From Aplectana chamaeleonis (taxonomy: Eukaryota > Nematoda > Chromadorea > Rhabditida > Cosmocercidae): a stretch of 64,000 nt of DNA. Shown here in pieces: positions 45,230-56,302 of this stretch. A program made the translations under genes and the position numbers. Within the stretch, counting starts at the first letter, position 1; every line of letters starts with the position of its first letter. The DNA is taken from NCBI GenBank assembly GCA_029168955.1, contig JAPDOI010000117.1:682001-746000 (forward strand), in the 5' to 3' direction. The notes under the pieces were generated by a model. It searched no databases. It was not told the origin of the DNA and saw nothing but the letters and a program-made list of their open reading frames with translations.

Positions 45230-45610
45230 TCCAAACTGTTCATTCAAGCACTCTGCACATTGCAGCCGAACTGCTGCAGTCAGTTTGAGGCGATAGTGAT
45301 AATGTAATGGTCTTTCAATCTTCAGTGCATCTAGCTGGGACACTTATCACCACTGAATCATATTCTGTAAGTTCCGTGTCCTCTGTGATTCGACTCGAAG
45401 GATAGCTTCGCACAACTGCACTTGGGGGACTGATCAGGTAATGGTAGGACACTAGGTTTAGAAAAGAACCGGAACGAATCCACACCACTCACTCATGTGT
45501 TGAATTATCTATCAAATTCAGGGTCTGCGAAAGTGTGTGAAATTATTCATGTTATATGTTGGTGTCACATAACATACATAGCTTAGCATAACATAACCTA
45601 ACATAATAGG
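45230..45610 (+). repeat. Dispersed repeat ending in degenerate CATAA, copy 1
   Basis: Shares ACCACTGAATCAT, GACTGATCAGGTAATGGTAG and ATTCATGTTATATG-type words with 50670-50965 and 51720-52034, and ends in imperfect CATAA units (about 45560-45610). Confidence 0.6.
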
Positions 45611-46178
45611 ACTACACTTGAAGATGTTTATACTGAACCGATCCAATTCAAGGAGATGACATTTCAGTGCATAACTTATGATTACGGATAAATTTAGGCA
45701 TGAGGTATGTACTACCTACGTGATATTCACGAATCCTCTTAGGCTATAGTCCAACAATTAAATCATCCCAGCGATAACGATGCCGCCTGTTTAAGAGGAA
45801 TGTTTGCAGAAGTCACGTATGACCCATGGTCTGATTCAGTCGCGACATTTCAACAAATTCTCACGGACTGTTCTCGTCTGTTGACCAGAACCGTAGATAA
45901 CTTTATAGACGGGTTTTTCATTCTTTGCAGATGTTTTGAGTTGATGAACCACTGAATTCATGCGTCTAGTGGGAACCTTAACCTGTTCTTCGTTGGTCTT
46001 TGCTGGGCCAGCTATAGGACGGAAAGTCTCAGGAACGCGTTTGTATGATTTCCCATTCTTTTCTGGTCCCTTTCTTCATTCTACTTGCTTTCATTGAACG
46101 GTGAGTGACAAAAATACGGAGCAGGAGGCAACTACTCCGTTGAACCTTCGCCACTCAATATGCGTCAGATTTCGCGGG
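45611..46178. other. Unassigned
   Basis: No gene or element recognised. Confidence 0.45.
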
Positions 46179-46347
46179 GTCATAACAGAACAAGGGCTCT
46201 CTACACACCGATGGAGCAGTTGTCCCGCCTTTTGCGGCTCTAATTCCACTCGGGACCACTTCACTCGCGTTGGGTAGCGCGACGTTCCAAACTGAAAAAG
46301 CAGGACAACTCATCCTTTGGTGTGTAGAGAGCCCCTGTCTCGCCATA
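46179..46347. repeat. Short TIR/palindromic element
   Basis: The inverted ends share GGGCTCTCTACACACC and GAGTTGTCC-type words (left near 46194-46225, right near 46305-46336). About 170 bp in all; target duplication unclear. Confidence 0.6.
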
Positions 46348-46420
46348 ACTCCAATCACAGAGGGCGTTGGAAGTTTTCACGGAAACCGCTGAAATTAGAG
46401 CGAAATTCTCGTCAGTCTAT

Positions 46421-47119
46421 TAAGTTTATGCAAAAGCTTCCGGACTTCTCACGACTCTGAATAAAAAATATTCAAAACAAAAATAAGCAAGGCTCACCCA
46501 ACAAAATGACTGGGTAGATCATGAATGCCGACGCGTAGAACTCTGGCTGTTTCGAGTCTGAGTATTCTTCTAGGGCCAATTTGACTTCGTCATCGTTCGT
46601 TAACCGTTCTATCCAGGAAGTGCTGCATCGAGCGGAACAGATGGTAGTCAGAAGGGGCAAGATCTGGGCTATATGGGAGGGGGGGGGTGATGAAGAACTT
46701 CTTAGCCCAGATCCAGCAGTTTCTGTTGGGTTATCAGAGATACGTGTGGTCGAGCATTGTCGTGAAGAAGACGAACAGTGTTCATCGCAGAGCGACTGGA
46801 CCAGGGCACGGAAGTTCTTCCTCACCCTCCATATGGTCCAGATATTGCCACTTCCAACTACCATCTGTTCCGCTCGATGCAGCACTTCCTGGATGGAAAA
46901 CAGTTCACTAACGATTACGAAGTCAAAATGGCCTTAGAAGAATACTTCAACTCGAAACAGCGAGAGTTCTTAGCGTCGGGATCCATGATCTGCCCAATTG
47001 GTGGCGAAGGATCCTTGAATGTGAAGGAATTATTTTGCTGGGTGAGCCTTGTTTGTTTTTGAAATGAATCTTTTTCATTCAAAGTCGTGAAAAGTCCGTA
47101 AACTTTTGCATCAACCTAA
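46421..47119. mobile_element. Palindromic mariner derivative (two inverted 3' halves)
   Basis: The ends TTAAGTTTATGCAAAAGC and (reverse) TTAGGTTGATGCAAAAGT resemble mariner TIRs of the cecropia/Hsmar1 type. The left half encodes on the minus strand, and the right half on the plus strand, the same C-terminal transposase segment: YHLFRSMQHFLDGKQFTND, then EVKMALEEYF (plus strand, about 46858-46960). So both halves are 3' halves in head-to-head inversion, with no N-terminal domain. The last catalytic position reads SNYHLF on the plus strand, an Asp to Asn change. A non-autonomous, inactive derivative. Confidence 0.83.
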
Positions 47120-47816
47120 CACATGAGAACTCTTGAAAAAGAGTTTGATTTCAGGGTGTACTTTGCATGCAAACTTGGTGGTTTGTCACTCAGACATCGA
47201 CGAGCGATACTGACGAGACATTATTTGTCATCAAAAGCAGTTTCCAGTTTTTAGCGTTAGGTGAAAACAGAACGAGTAATTTCTATGCCTTTCAAAGTCG
47301 TATAATTCCACCAAGTAATGTGCTATACGTGAGTTTTGCGGTTATTACTCGTAGACACGCAGCATTGTTAGCGCTAAAGTTAGTCAACAGTGGAGTCGTA
47401 AACCATGACGATTTTCAAATCACACGTAGGTAGTACATCGGTCACTGACATCTGAATCTGTAATGAATTCTTCTGTGAAATGGCTGAGGGCATCAACAAG
47501 AACGTTAATAAAGGTGTACATTGGCCCTTATCATATAAAAAAAGTTTCCTACTCATTGATCCCCAACTGCTTCTACACTGATCCTATTCGCGTTTTCTTG
47601 GCTCTAGGCGTGCCTTGCCTAAGAATAGAGAATGTCTTGCAAGACATGCGTAGAAACGAAGGAAATGCTCGCATATAAACAAAGTTGTGGACGAGTTTAG
47701 CGTCAGGTTGCTGAATCCCGGAAACAGTGTTGAATACGGAAATCTTCTCCGTTGTTGTCGTCATCGCTGAAGGAGACACAATCTTGGCAGAGGAGAAAGA
47801 TCAGTGTTTCCGTCTA
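47120..47816. other. Unassigned
   Basis: No gene recognised. Confidence 0.45.
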
Positions 47817-48660
47817 CAGGAATGTTAAGAAGATTCGAAACCAAATCGAAAGAAATCCGCGACGATCAACAAAGAAATTATCAAAGATACGAATTTCACG
47901 TCGGCAAGTACGCTGAGAATCATCATAAAAGGGAAAACCCTCGCAAGTAACGAGCGGAAAATATCAATGGTTCTCTGCAGACAACAAACTGCAAAGGGTT
48001 GAGAAAGACACGAAGCCTTTGAGTCGTTTCACGAGAGTATCGCAACTCACCATTGTCTTCTCAGATGGAGAAATCTTTACGTTGGAGAAGAATATAGACC
48101 TCGAAAACGATTGGGTTATTACTGAGGCAGCCATATAGCGAGTAAAATTCACTGCAAGGACAGCTTATCTCACTCCAATCATGGTTTTGGGACCAATCGC
48201 CAGCGACGGCGAAACTTTTCTCGCTTTTATTGTTTTCTAGTGTCAAAATTTACACGGAAGTTAAGAAGCAAACAATCCACGAGGATATTTTTAAGCCCTG
48301 AAGAAACTCTAACTGTGCCAGCAGACCCTGCTGCTTCCTACAGGATTTCAACCAAGCGCATAATGTGAGGTCCTTTCAAGAGTGATGCCGTCGCGAGCTT
48401 CCTGACTTCATTTCGCACGAAGATTGATCATGTAGCTCACCGGACTTGAATCTATCTTCTTGACTTCTCAACGTGGTCTGTGATCGAACCGAAAGTCTGA
48501 TAATCTCGTTCCACAAAGTTGGGTTTTCTGAAAGCTGCACTCCGGAAAATCTGGGTTGAGATTGATGACGACTACCTGCGAGAATGCTGCCATGCCTCTC
48601 AAAGCGGACTCCTTACCAGTGTCTGAGGAGATGGCGACATTTCGAGATCTAGTGGTTGTT
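47817..48660 (+). pseudogene. Heavily decayed Tc1/mariner-superfamily transposase
   Basis: Pieces in changing frames follow the order of a DDE transposase: IRNQIERNPRRSTKKLSK (N-terminal), then IVFSDGEIFTLEKNIDLEND (around the first Asp), then PTPIMVLGPIASDGETFLAF, then SSPDLN (near the final acidic residue), and VEIDDDYLRECC at the end. This pattern is that of Tc1-like elements with long C-terminal tails. Many frameshifts and stops are present. Terminal repeats were not found. The superfamily assignment is good, the subfamily is not resolved. Confidence 0.65.
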
Positions 48661-49184
48661 TTGTGTTCACAACACTATGTATAAACTTATCCATGTGTGT
48701 TGTGGTGGATTTGCGATTTAGTTTTCGAAAAACACTACGACACCTGCGAGCCCATAATTATTAATTATGGAACACCCCGTAGTTAACTTGGGACAGGGTG
48801 CTTTGATAATTATCTTGTGAAAAGAGTTCCGTTGATTGATCATAACTTCTCTTAGGATTCATAGCAGTGCGTCACGCACGGGCATGGCGTTTGAGTATGA
48901 ATACCTTCTACGCATATCACGCGCATTGCGCGCTTGCTGAGTCTATGAATGCGAATTACGAAATGCGAATTAAAGACTCTGAACATACGAAGGTAAGATG
49001 AGAGAGACCGATTTACAAGAATTTCGTTGCAATCTCGGCTTACTGCATCACGTAGTGAGTTTCAAGCTTGCTCCTTCAGTGATGGAGCAGCAATCTTTAG
49101 GCTCCTAGGGTGTCTCAATGAGCTCAAAGCTAGCTGTTCCGTACTTGAAGCAGCAACTTGAAACTTGCAACTCCAACCCTTAAG
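48661..49184. other. Unassigned
   Basis: No gene or element recognised apart from short runs of simple words. Confidence 0.45.
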
Positions 49185-49445
49185 CAGCTAGTTTGAACTT
49201 GCAGCTCAAATGTTGCGTGATTAAGTTACATATAATTCAAGTGTATGTTACGTGCCATGTAAGTGCATGTTGCGTGATATAAGTTTAGGTTACATATAAT
49301 AAAAAGGTATGTTGCATGCCATATAAAAGTAAGATACCTAAAACATCCAAGTATCTCACCATTTATGTTACATTTAACATGTTTTCATTTTTCTGAGCAA
49401 TTGATACGGGTAGTCGGGAAGCTGGGGCACAGTAAGTCTTGTTGA
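49185..49445 (+). repeat. Dispersed repeat R4, copy 1
   Basis: Matches 51262-51485: shared TTAAGTTACAT, ATGTTGCATGCCATATAA-type words and GATACGGGTAGTCGGGAAGC. Direct orientation. Confidence 0.8.
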
Positions 49446-49479
49446 AGAGCGATATATAGATCGCATCCAGTAATCAAAA

Positions 49480-49690
49480 CATGCTGGTTCTGAGAACGCA
49501 TCCGGGGTCCGCTTGTCGAAACTCTGAGGTTTACCGTAGGTTACAGTAGGTACCATGCCATTTAGGTGGCAAAACCGGAGCGGTCGGTCATGGCAAAATA
49601 TAACAGTGATTAGGAGATTTCGACGTGATAAGCCCGATAAGCTTCATATCGACCGGCTCTGAATGAGGAACCTACGCTTAACTCAAAATT
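49480..49690 (+). repeat. Dispersed repeat fragments
   Basis: 49490-49575 (CCGGGGTCCGCTTGTCGAAA, GTAGGTTACAGTAGGTACC) is the block also found at 2893, 11928 and 12527. 49575-49680 matches 43428-43560. Confidence 0.65.
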
Positions 49691-49795
49691 CAACAAGTGG
49701 ACGATAAAATCGTATTCAGCATCCTGAATAAACCCCGCATAGAAGTTCTGAGTCCAATTTGAGACTTTGATCGAGCTACCGCATACTCACCTTAA

Positions 49796-50344
49796 AGGCA
49801 GTGGCCACGATGAAAAACGTTATCAAAAAAAATACAAAAATCGGCCTATATCAAAAACAGCTGAAAAACAATGAAGGTAGTGCGGTGAAAAACGGGCTAG
49901 AATTAGAAATCCTAGGGCCTAAAGATTCCAATTCGTGCACACGTGCACAGCGCCTCTCAAAAAGTTCACCGTCTCATGCCGAGCAGTCAAAAATAATCGA
50001 CATTCAGAGGGAGAAGTAAATGCAAATTCAAATAATAAAACAGTTGTGCAATGAAAGAAAGCACTTCAGTCAATGTTTTTGACTAGATGTGTACATAAAT
50101 TCGAAGGTTCATTGATTGAAATTCAATTTCAAGCCAGCTGATGTTCTTGATATAAGAGGTCATCGATGCAGATGATGTGGAGTGTGCTCGTCCACCATCA
50201 AAAGACAAGAAAGTTCAGGCTTCAAATTTTGCCCAGAACAGTGGTTTTTTCGCGATTTTTTCTTATAGGTCCTACCACTGGAGACCCAGAAAAGGGTTTA
50301 GAGGGAGAAAAAACGACAAGCATATTTGATCGTGACCACTGCCT
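49796..50344 (+). mobile_element. 549-bp TTAA-flanked TIR element
   Basis: Ends AGGCAGTGGCCACGAT and (reverse) AGGCAGTGGTCACGAT, flanked by TTAA at 49792-49795 and 50345-50348. The right half matches 13080-13378. The interior frame at 49801-50019 is not recognisable as a transposase. Non-autonomous. Confidence 0.87.
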
Positions 50345-50669
50345 TTAATCTACGGCAAGCTGTGAGAAATCGGTGAACTCACATCAGAACGGTGTTAACT
50401 GTCTGCCGTGCGGGTAATTTGTGCGCTGGACACGCCTATGATGTCCAGTTCCGAAATTCGAAAAGTTTTCCGAGTGTTTTCAATGGTGGAAAAGTACAAA
50501 AAATTATCACCTTGGGCTAATAACTTTTTTGAACCAGGAGCTCGGGTTGCATACTAAGCCATTTCACTATGGACGCCTTAGAGATACTAACAATGAATTT
50601 CGATTCTTCGTTTTCGCATATGCGTGTACCGCTCGAACACTTCCTTGTAAGTGCAAGGCGAACGCCAAA

Positions 50670-50965
50670 AGCAATTGGCTGTAGTCGTTTTTCGGCTTCC
50701 GCGATAATGAAATGTTCTCTGCATACTTAGTGCATAGAGCTGCGATTCTTATCACCACTGAATAACGTACCTTGTCCTCATTTATGCACAATTTCGTAAT
50801 GTCAGTTTCCGCAGAAGTGCACGATTGGGACTGATTAGACAATGGTAGGGCACAGACTCAACTAAAAGGAGCGTTAGGGACTTACAAATCTGTTGTATGA
50901 GCAGACAAATTCTGAGCTTGTGAGAATATTTATGTCATGATATTTTACACTGTATCATAATCGAA
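50670..50965 (+). repeat. Dispersed repeat leading into CATAA array, copy 2
   Basis: Shares GCGATAATGAAATGT, AGAGCTGCGATTCTTATCA, TTTCGTAATGTCAGTTTCCG and GACAATGGTAGGGCA with 51720-52034. It runs directly into the CATAA array, suggesting the array grew from the repeat's own end. Confidence 0.83.
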
Positions 50966-51160
50966 CATAACATAACATAACATAACATAACATAACATAA
51001 CATAACATAACATAACATAACATAACATAACATAACATAACATAACATAACATAACATAACATAACATAACATAACATAACATAACATAACATAACATAA
51101 CATAACATAACATAACATAACATAACATAACATAACATAACATAACATAACATAACATAA
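50966..51160 (+). repeat. CATAA pentamer array, 39 perfect copies
   Basis: 195 bp of uninterrupted CATAA, the reverse-strand equivalent of the array at 43056-43230. Confidence 0.98.
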
Positions 51161-51261
51161 CATCGCGCGTAAAGGTGCTCATACTCTGCCGCGCCCCCGC
51201 GTCACGTGCGTGCCGCGCTGGCGTTGAGGAGTATGGATAGCGCCCAAAGCAGCGAACTCAA

Positions 51262-51485
51262 GCTTGAATCTCACATGTTGCGTAATTAAGTTACATGAAA
51301 TATGAGTGCTTGTTACACGCATATAAGGGCAGGTCACATGTAATAAAGAGATATGTTACATGCCATATAACGGTAAAATACTTGAAACATTCAAGTATCT
51401 TACCAACTGCATTGCATGTAAAATGTTTTAATTTTTCTGAACAATCGATACGGGTAGTCGGGAAGCTAGTTCACAATATATCTTT
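51262..51485 (+). repeat. Dispersed repeat R4, copy 2
   Basis: Matches 49185-49445 in the same orientation, ending at GATACGGGTAGTCGGGAAGC. Followed by 51568-51625, inverted relative to 43575-43640. Confidence 0.8.
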
Positions 51486-51719
51486 CCGAAGAGGAATATT
51501 TATCTTGCATTTAGTTGGCAAGCGAGAATGCTGTTCTTTGCCGCACCATTGCTGTAATTCCAAAGCAAATTTTTTCATTTGAGCACAAACTTCTCACGAA
51601 ATCTATCTGCCGCTTTGTCCTTGCCTTTATACGCAAAATAAAATTCACGATTAGGCCTCCATGTCTTTTCTGTATAGTGCCATACATATTCTAAACCGAG
51701 AACAAGGCCAATGTCAAAA

Positions 51720-52034
51720 ACAATCGGCTGCAGTCGTATTTTGGCTAGAGCGATAATGAAATGTGCCCTCTATCCTTAGTGCACAGAGCTGCGATTCTTA
51801 TCATCACTAAATCATTTCCTTGTCCTCATTTATGCACGATTTCGTAATGTCAGTTTCCGCACAAGTGCACGATTGGGGCTGATTGGACAATGGTAGGGCA
51901 TTGGCTCAACAAAAAGGAGAGTCAGAGACTCACAAAGTTGTTGGATGAGTAGACAAATTCAAAGCTTGTGAGAATGAGCAATGCTACATATTTATGTCAT
52001 GATATTTCACGCCGTAACATTATAATATTACATA
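51720..52034 (+). repeat. Dispersed repeat leading into CATAA end, copy 3
   Basis: Close relative of 50670-50965. Where the CATAA array should follow, a TIR element (52035-52821) is inserted; imperfect CATAA words resume after it at about 52850-52890. Confidence 0.83.
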
Positions 52035-52821
52035 CCGTATTTCCTGTAATTCAACGCCCGGGTGCACTATTTTTCAACCTCCGCCCAAAAGGGGGGGGTA
52101 CAATTAGAGGGAGGGGTTCAAATAGAGGGGGAGGCCTTATTTTTCAACCAAGAATTTAAGAGTCATGGGCAAACAAAGTTTATTAGGCAAACCGAAGAGG
52201 GACAATAATGAATTACTGGGCGAACCCCAAAGGATCATCATCAATAAAGTCATTGTTTAAGCCCTCCTCAAGATCAATCTCTTTGAAAATGTCGACAAGG
52301 CTTTGGATTTCGACATCTCGAGCAGCGCGGAGCAGTCCACGTCCGGAAGAAATGGGTCCGGCGGTTTTGAAACAGTGAATGACGTCGTCTTCGGAGCCAT
52401 CTGCGGCATTCGCAATCCCGCAGGCCTTGAAAGAAAGAGCGACAACTTCGGTTGAAAGTTGCGCCCATGCAGTCGCAACCCTTCAATCAATATCGGAATC
52501 GCCTGTCGGCGTTCAACGAGGGAAGGTTTGCCGATAGAGCCTATGCGTCCCTGCGCCTCTGGCTTCTCTGCCGTTTTCAGAGGGCCACTTCTCACGTACT
52601 GCGCGAAGTATATAGGTACGTGTAGGATTGGCAAACACATGTGCATTAAGTAAAAAAGTGTGAGGCACAAAGTAGATCTCAGTTGAAAATTTCCAATGAC
52701 TTTTCTGTTAAGGGCAAGGAAGCTTTGATAGGGTGTTCTATTCTTCAACCTCCACCGAAAGGGGTTCAATCAGAGGGAGGGGTTCAAATAGAGGAGGAAT
52801 GCTCAATAACAGGAAATACGG
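52035..52821. mobile_element. 787-bp TA-flanked TIR element with GGGGTTCAAATAGAGG subterminal repeats
   Basis: Ends CCGTATTTCCTG (left) and CAGGAAATACGG (right), perfect over 12 bp, flanked by TA at 52033-52034 and 52822-52823. Both ends carry GAGGGAGGGGTTCAAATAGA in the same direction, plus TTCAACCTCC words. The terminal sequence and TA target suggest a pogo/Tc1-class element. A minus-strand frame of 170 codons (52257-52769) occupies the interior but I recognise no transposase motif in it. Confidence 0.83.
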
Positions 52822-52823
52822 TA

Positions 52824-53390
52824 ATTTGAAAGCATGAAATAATCTACCATTACATAACTAACAATGTATAACATAACGTTACATAACGTGCATGACATTA
52901 ATCCTAGTATCTAAATTCGCTTTACTATGTGTACGTGTATGAGAGTGACCAGAAATTAGGTCGGTCCGTAGTGAACAGTTCACATCCGGCTGTCACACCC
53001 TCCGACCACGTAGGCAGCCGACGGAGAGTGAGCGCCCTTTTGTGTCAATGGGTAAATGCCCACAAGTGCGCCGCGTAGAGTCGTGGGTGTGCACACTATC
53101 ACGCCAATAGGTGTGGTGCAGATTTAGGAAGGCGCCATTTTTTGCTGATACTCGTTAGTGTTGAACGCTAGCGTCGCGGCAACAACACCATCGTGTTCAG
53201 TACTGCGGAAAACCCCTATAACCAGTTTGAGACCAATATTTGCTATCAGGCAATGAAGAATAAAACACTTTCAAACACACCTCAATTGACAGTCTGCACA
53301 ACGTTTTCAAAGGCATGCACAGATTTTCCGATATCCTGCGCAGTACCTCTAAAGCACCAAGCGATTTGTCCAACAGTCACAATTGATTCA
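52824..53390. other. Unassigned
   Basis: Imperfect CATAA words at 52850-52890; otherwise nothing recognised. Confidence 0.45.
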
Positions 53391-53392
53391 TA

Positions 53393-54985
53393 CAGTGCGT
53401 TCAGAAAGTATAGGGACACCCCCGAAAATCAAGGTTTTCAAAGTCATGTTATGTTTGGCTATCAATACTGTTCATAAATGAATTCAACAAGGTGAAAAAC
53501 CTCTATTTGTTCATTACTATAAAAGCTGAGCAATTTTACAAGAATTTTTTTCAAATTTCAGATTTTTTCGCCGTTCATAAAGTATAGGGACACAACACAA
53601 AAACAAAAATTATTGAACAAAGAAAGAATTAAACATACAATCTAAAATGAAATAGCTGCACCACCGTTAGCAATGATCTCAAAAATTCTCTTTGGCATAG
53701 AATTGATCAAATTGGCAATGACGTTTTCATCCAGATTGGCCCACGCTTCGAGGATAGCGACCTTCAGCTCATTTACCGTTCTGTACTGCTTATTGTTGGC
53801 ATAAACCTGGCACACAAGTATGCCCCAGATATTCTCTATCGGGTTACAATCTGGACTACACGCGGGCCATTCCAACAAACGGATTCGATGACGTAGAAAC
53901 CAGGTTTTTGTAGACCTGGACACACGTACCGCCGCCTTGTCTAGCTGGAAAGTGAAACGCTGACGTCGTGTTCCGGACAAAAATGGCAGTAGATGTGTGC
54001 GAAGAGTTTCTTGATATTCCTCCGAGTTCATGCGACAAGAAGTGAAGGCCAATTCCAAAACACCTTCGCTACCGAATGCTCCCCAACACATCAGCGAGCC
54101 ACCGCCGAAATTCCGTCTGCTGAAAATCGATGGATCCTTGCGCAGATCCCGCCAGTAGGATCGAGCACCATCCGGTCCGTCAAGATTGAATTTCTTCTCG
54201 TCGGAAAAGATGACCTAAAAATTGTTTTGCGTCATTTCTCGATTTTTTCCGATTTTATGAGACTGCTTTACCTTTGCCTAATCAGTTGCCATGTTTCTCT
54301 TTGTGCAAATTCAAGTCGAGCCTCTTTATGGTTTGCAGATAACGACGGGGCCTTCTTCATCACTTGTCGGACAATGTTTTTATCGCCATTTATGGTGTTA
54401 CAGACTGTCGTTTCCGAAACACTGAGCGATAATTCAGACTTAATCTGGTTCAGCGACAGTGTGCTGTTGGAGCAGAGCCGAATAATTCTTCGCGAATCTT
54501 GATTGCTGATCTTCTTCGGCCGTCCAGTACGTTTTGCAATACCGTAGGAATCTGGATCTCGCAGAAACTGGTTGATACAGTTCACAGATCCTCCGAGCTG
54601 GGTAGCGATTCGACGTTGACTCCCGGCAACGCTGAGCGCACGAATTTGAGCTTGTTCAGCAGCAGGTAGAGCAATTCCACGAGCCATTTTAGGAATAAGG
54701 ATATCACATGTACTCATCTTGAGTTTATGTAGCGAACTTGCAACGGGAAATTTTGTTTGGATTAAAAAATCTAAATTTTCGAAGGGTGTCCCTATACTTT
54801 CTGAACGGCGAAAATTCTAAAAGTTGGGATAAAATCTTACAAAATTTCACAGTTTTTATATAAATAATCAAACATAGGTTTTCCATGATGCTGAATTCAT
54901 TGATGAACAGTATTGATCGCCGAACACAGAGTTTTATTGGAAACCTCGATTTTCGGGGGTGTCACTATACTTTCTGAACGCACTG
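53393..54985 (-). mobile_element. Tc1/Tc3-like transposon, 1593 bp, structurally complete
   Basis: Ends CAGTGCGTTCAGAAAGTATA, flanked by TA at 53391-53392 and 54986-54987. The terminal repeats align over about 100 bp. A second internal box, CCGTTCA.AAAGTATAGGGACAC, lies about 175 bp inside each end (near 53570 and 54808), like the two transposase-binding sites per end known for Tc3. The transposase gene is on the minus strand. This is the least damaged autonomous-type element in the window. Confidence 0.95.
53642..54717 (-). CDS. Tc1/Tc3-like transposase, two exons
   Basis: Exon 1 (about 54717 to 54272; a second in-frame Met at 54687 fits the family start MARGIAL better) holds two helix-turn-helix regions: AAEQAQIRALSVAGSQRRIA and GRPKKISNQDSRRIIRLCSN. 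A 57-bp intron with GT and AG borders (54271 to 54215) separates it from exon 2 (54214 to 53642). Exon 2 reads VIFSDEKKFNLDGPDGARSY (first Asp), FQLDKAAVRVS (second Asp) and SPDCNPIENIWG (Glu), spacing DD34E, all present. Joining at the obvious splice sites leaves two extra bases, so the frame would not carry over. Either another splice site is used or one small indel has killed the gene. Total about 340 codons, normal for the family. Confidence 0.85.
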
Positions 54986-54987
54986 TA

Positions 54988-56280
54988 TATTCAGCACGTC
55001 TTGCACCTTATCAGTTGATCCATACGAATTCGCTTGGCATCCTGCCCGCAGCCCTGGGAGATGACTTCTCTTTTCCCGCTGGCACGGCTCACCTCTGTCT
55101 AAGTTTTACACGCACATTTGCTGACCGCAACTCTGAAAAAAAAATCATACGAAATGAGCTTGAATGAGACTGACTTGCTGTTATCAGGATATCTCTTATC
55201 TTATCAACACTTGCCTCGCTGGAAACTATCAAGGCTCTTCATTTCATCCCAATCGCTGCCTGCAGATGGTCGACTACACTTCAAAGAAAACTCAGCCGCT
55301 GTCACTCATTTGCAGTGAGTCTACTTAGGACATTTAGGTGGACACAAGCGGCGAAGGTACTTACAAACCTCCGCTCGCAGATGGAAAAGTAATCAGGATG
55401 AGGGAATCAGAAGAACATTGACTCCTCAATCCAACTGAGCCGAACTCTATGGAAGTTCTCCCACCACATTCCTCCCCCCTGAGTAAAGGTTCTGCGGCAT
55501 TCAGAGGTTAGGCTTACATTCCCAACTTATTTTTCTCGCCGAGAAAGGACGAAGCGTTTAGTTGCCAGTACAGAAAATCCAAAGTGCTAGTTACACGAAG
55601 ACTTTCCCAATTTGATTAAGGATTGACTCTGGACAACGACTGCAAGATCGGGGGGGCAGAAAGAAGCGTACAGTGTTTACCCATTGGAATAAAAACTAAA
55701 ATACATGCATGTGAAGTGCACATATGTATGTCAATATGTTGGCGTTGACTGCTTGTTGACAGAGCCGAGAAATTTTGGCCAGCTCTCTATGACTCGAAGA
55801 AAGCAACACCGATTAAATATTACAGGGCCAGTATAAATCGGAAAGAAGAGAAATTGCCCAGCACACTCGGACCGACAGCAGACAAGATATGATGACGTTC
55901 TTTACATGCGAAGGAGTGTGTTGCAGGGCTTAGATTCACTGCCATGATCTCTGGCTGCTGGTGTGCAGCAAGGCGTGAGAAAAACCCCCGAAGAGCGCCC
56001 TCCGCATATGACCCGAAAAAACAGCCTGCATTCAGAAGGCCGATAGCTTCTACTGCTCTCCAGGAATGGAAAAGTGGCCCGACAAAGTATTAAAAACAAA
56101 CGAGAACATGACGAAAGCGAACGAGACTGCCTGAAGTGCCGTCATACGTTGTCTAGATCTTGGGACTGACTGTCTCTGATTAAGTGCATGACATGAATGT
56201 GTCAAATCGCGTTCATCATCTCGCAGTGCTCTGGAGACACCCTGAGAAAGCCAAAAGTTTTCATGAAGTGATGCCCCTCC
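54988..56280. other. Unassigned 1.3 kb
   Basis: No gene, RNA or element recognised. Confidence 0.45.
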
Positions 56281-56302
56281 GTCTATCTAAGGTTCTCTAA
56301 AA

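Noticed and set aside
53193..55167. Host gene interrupted by the Tc1-like element, with frames joining after excision
   Set aside because: The flanking frames (53193-53477 and 54913-55167) look joinable, but after removing the element and one TA the downstream part is in a different frame and stops soon.
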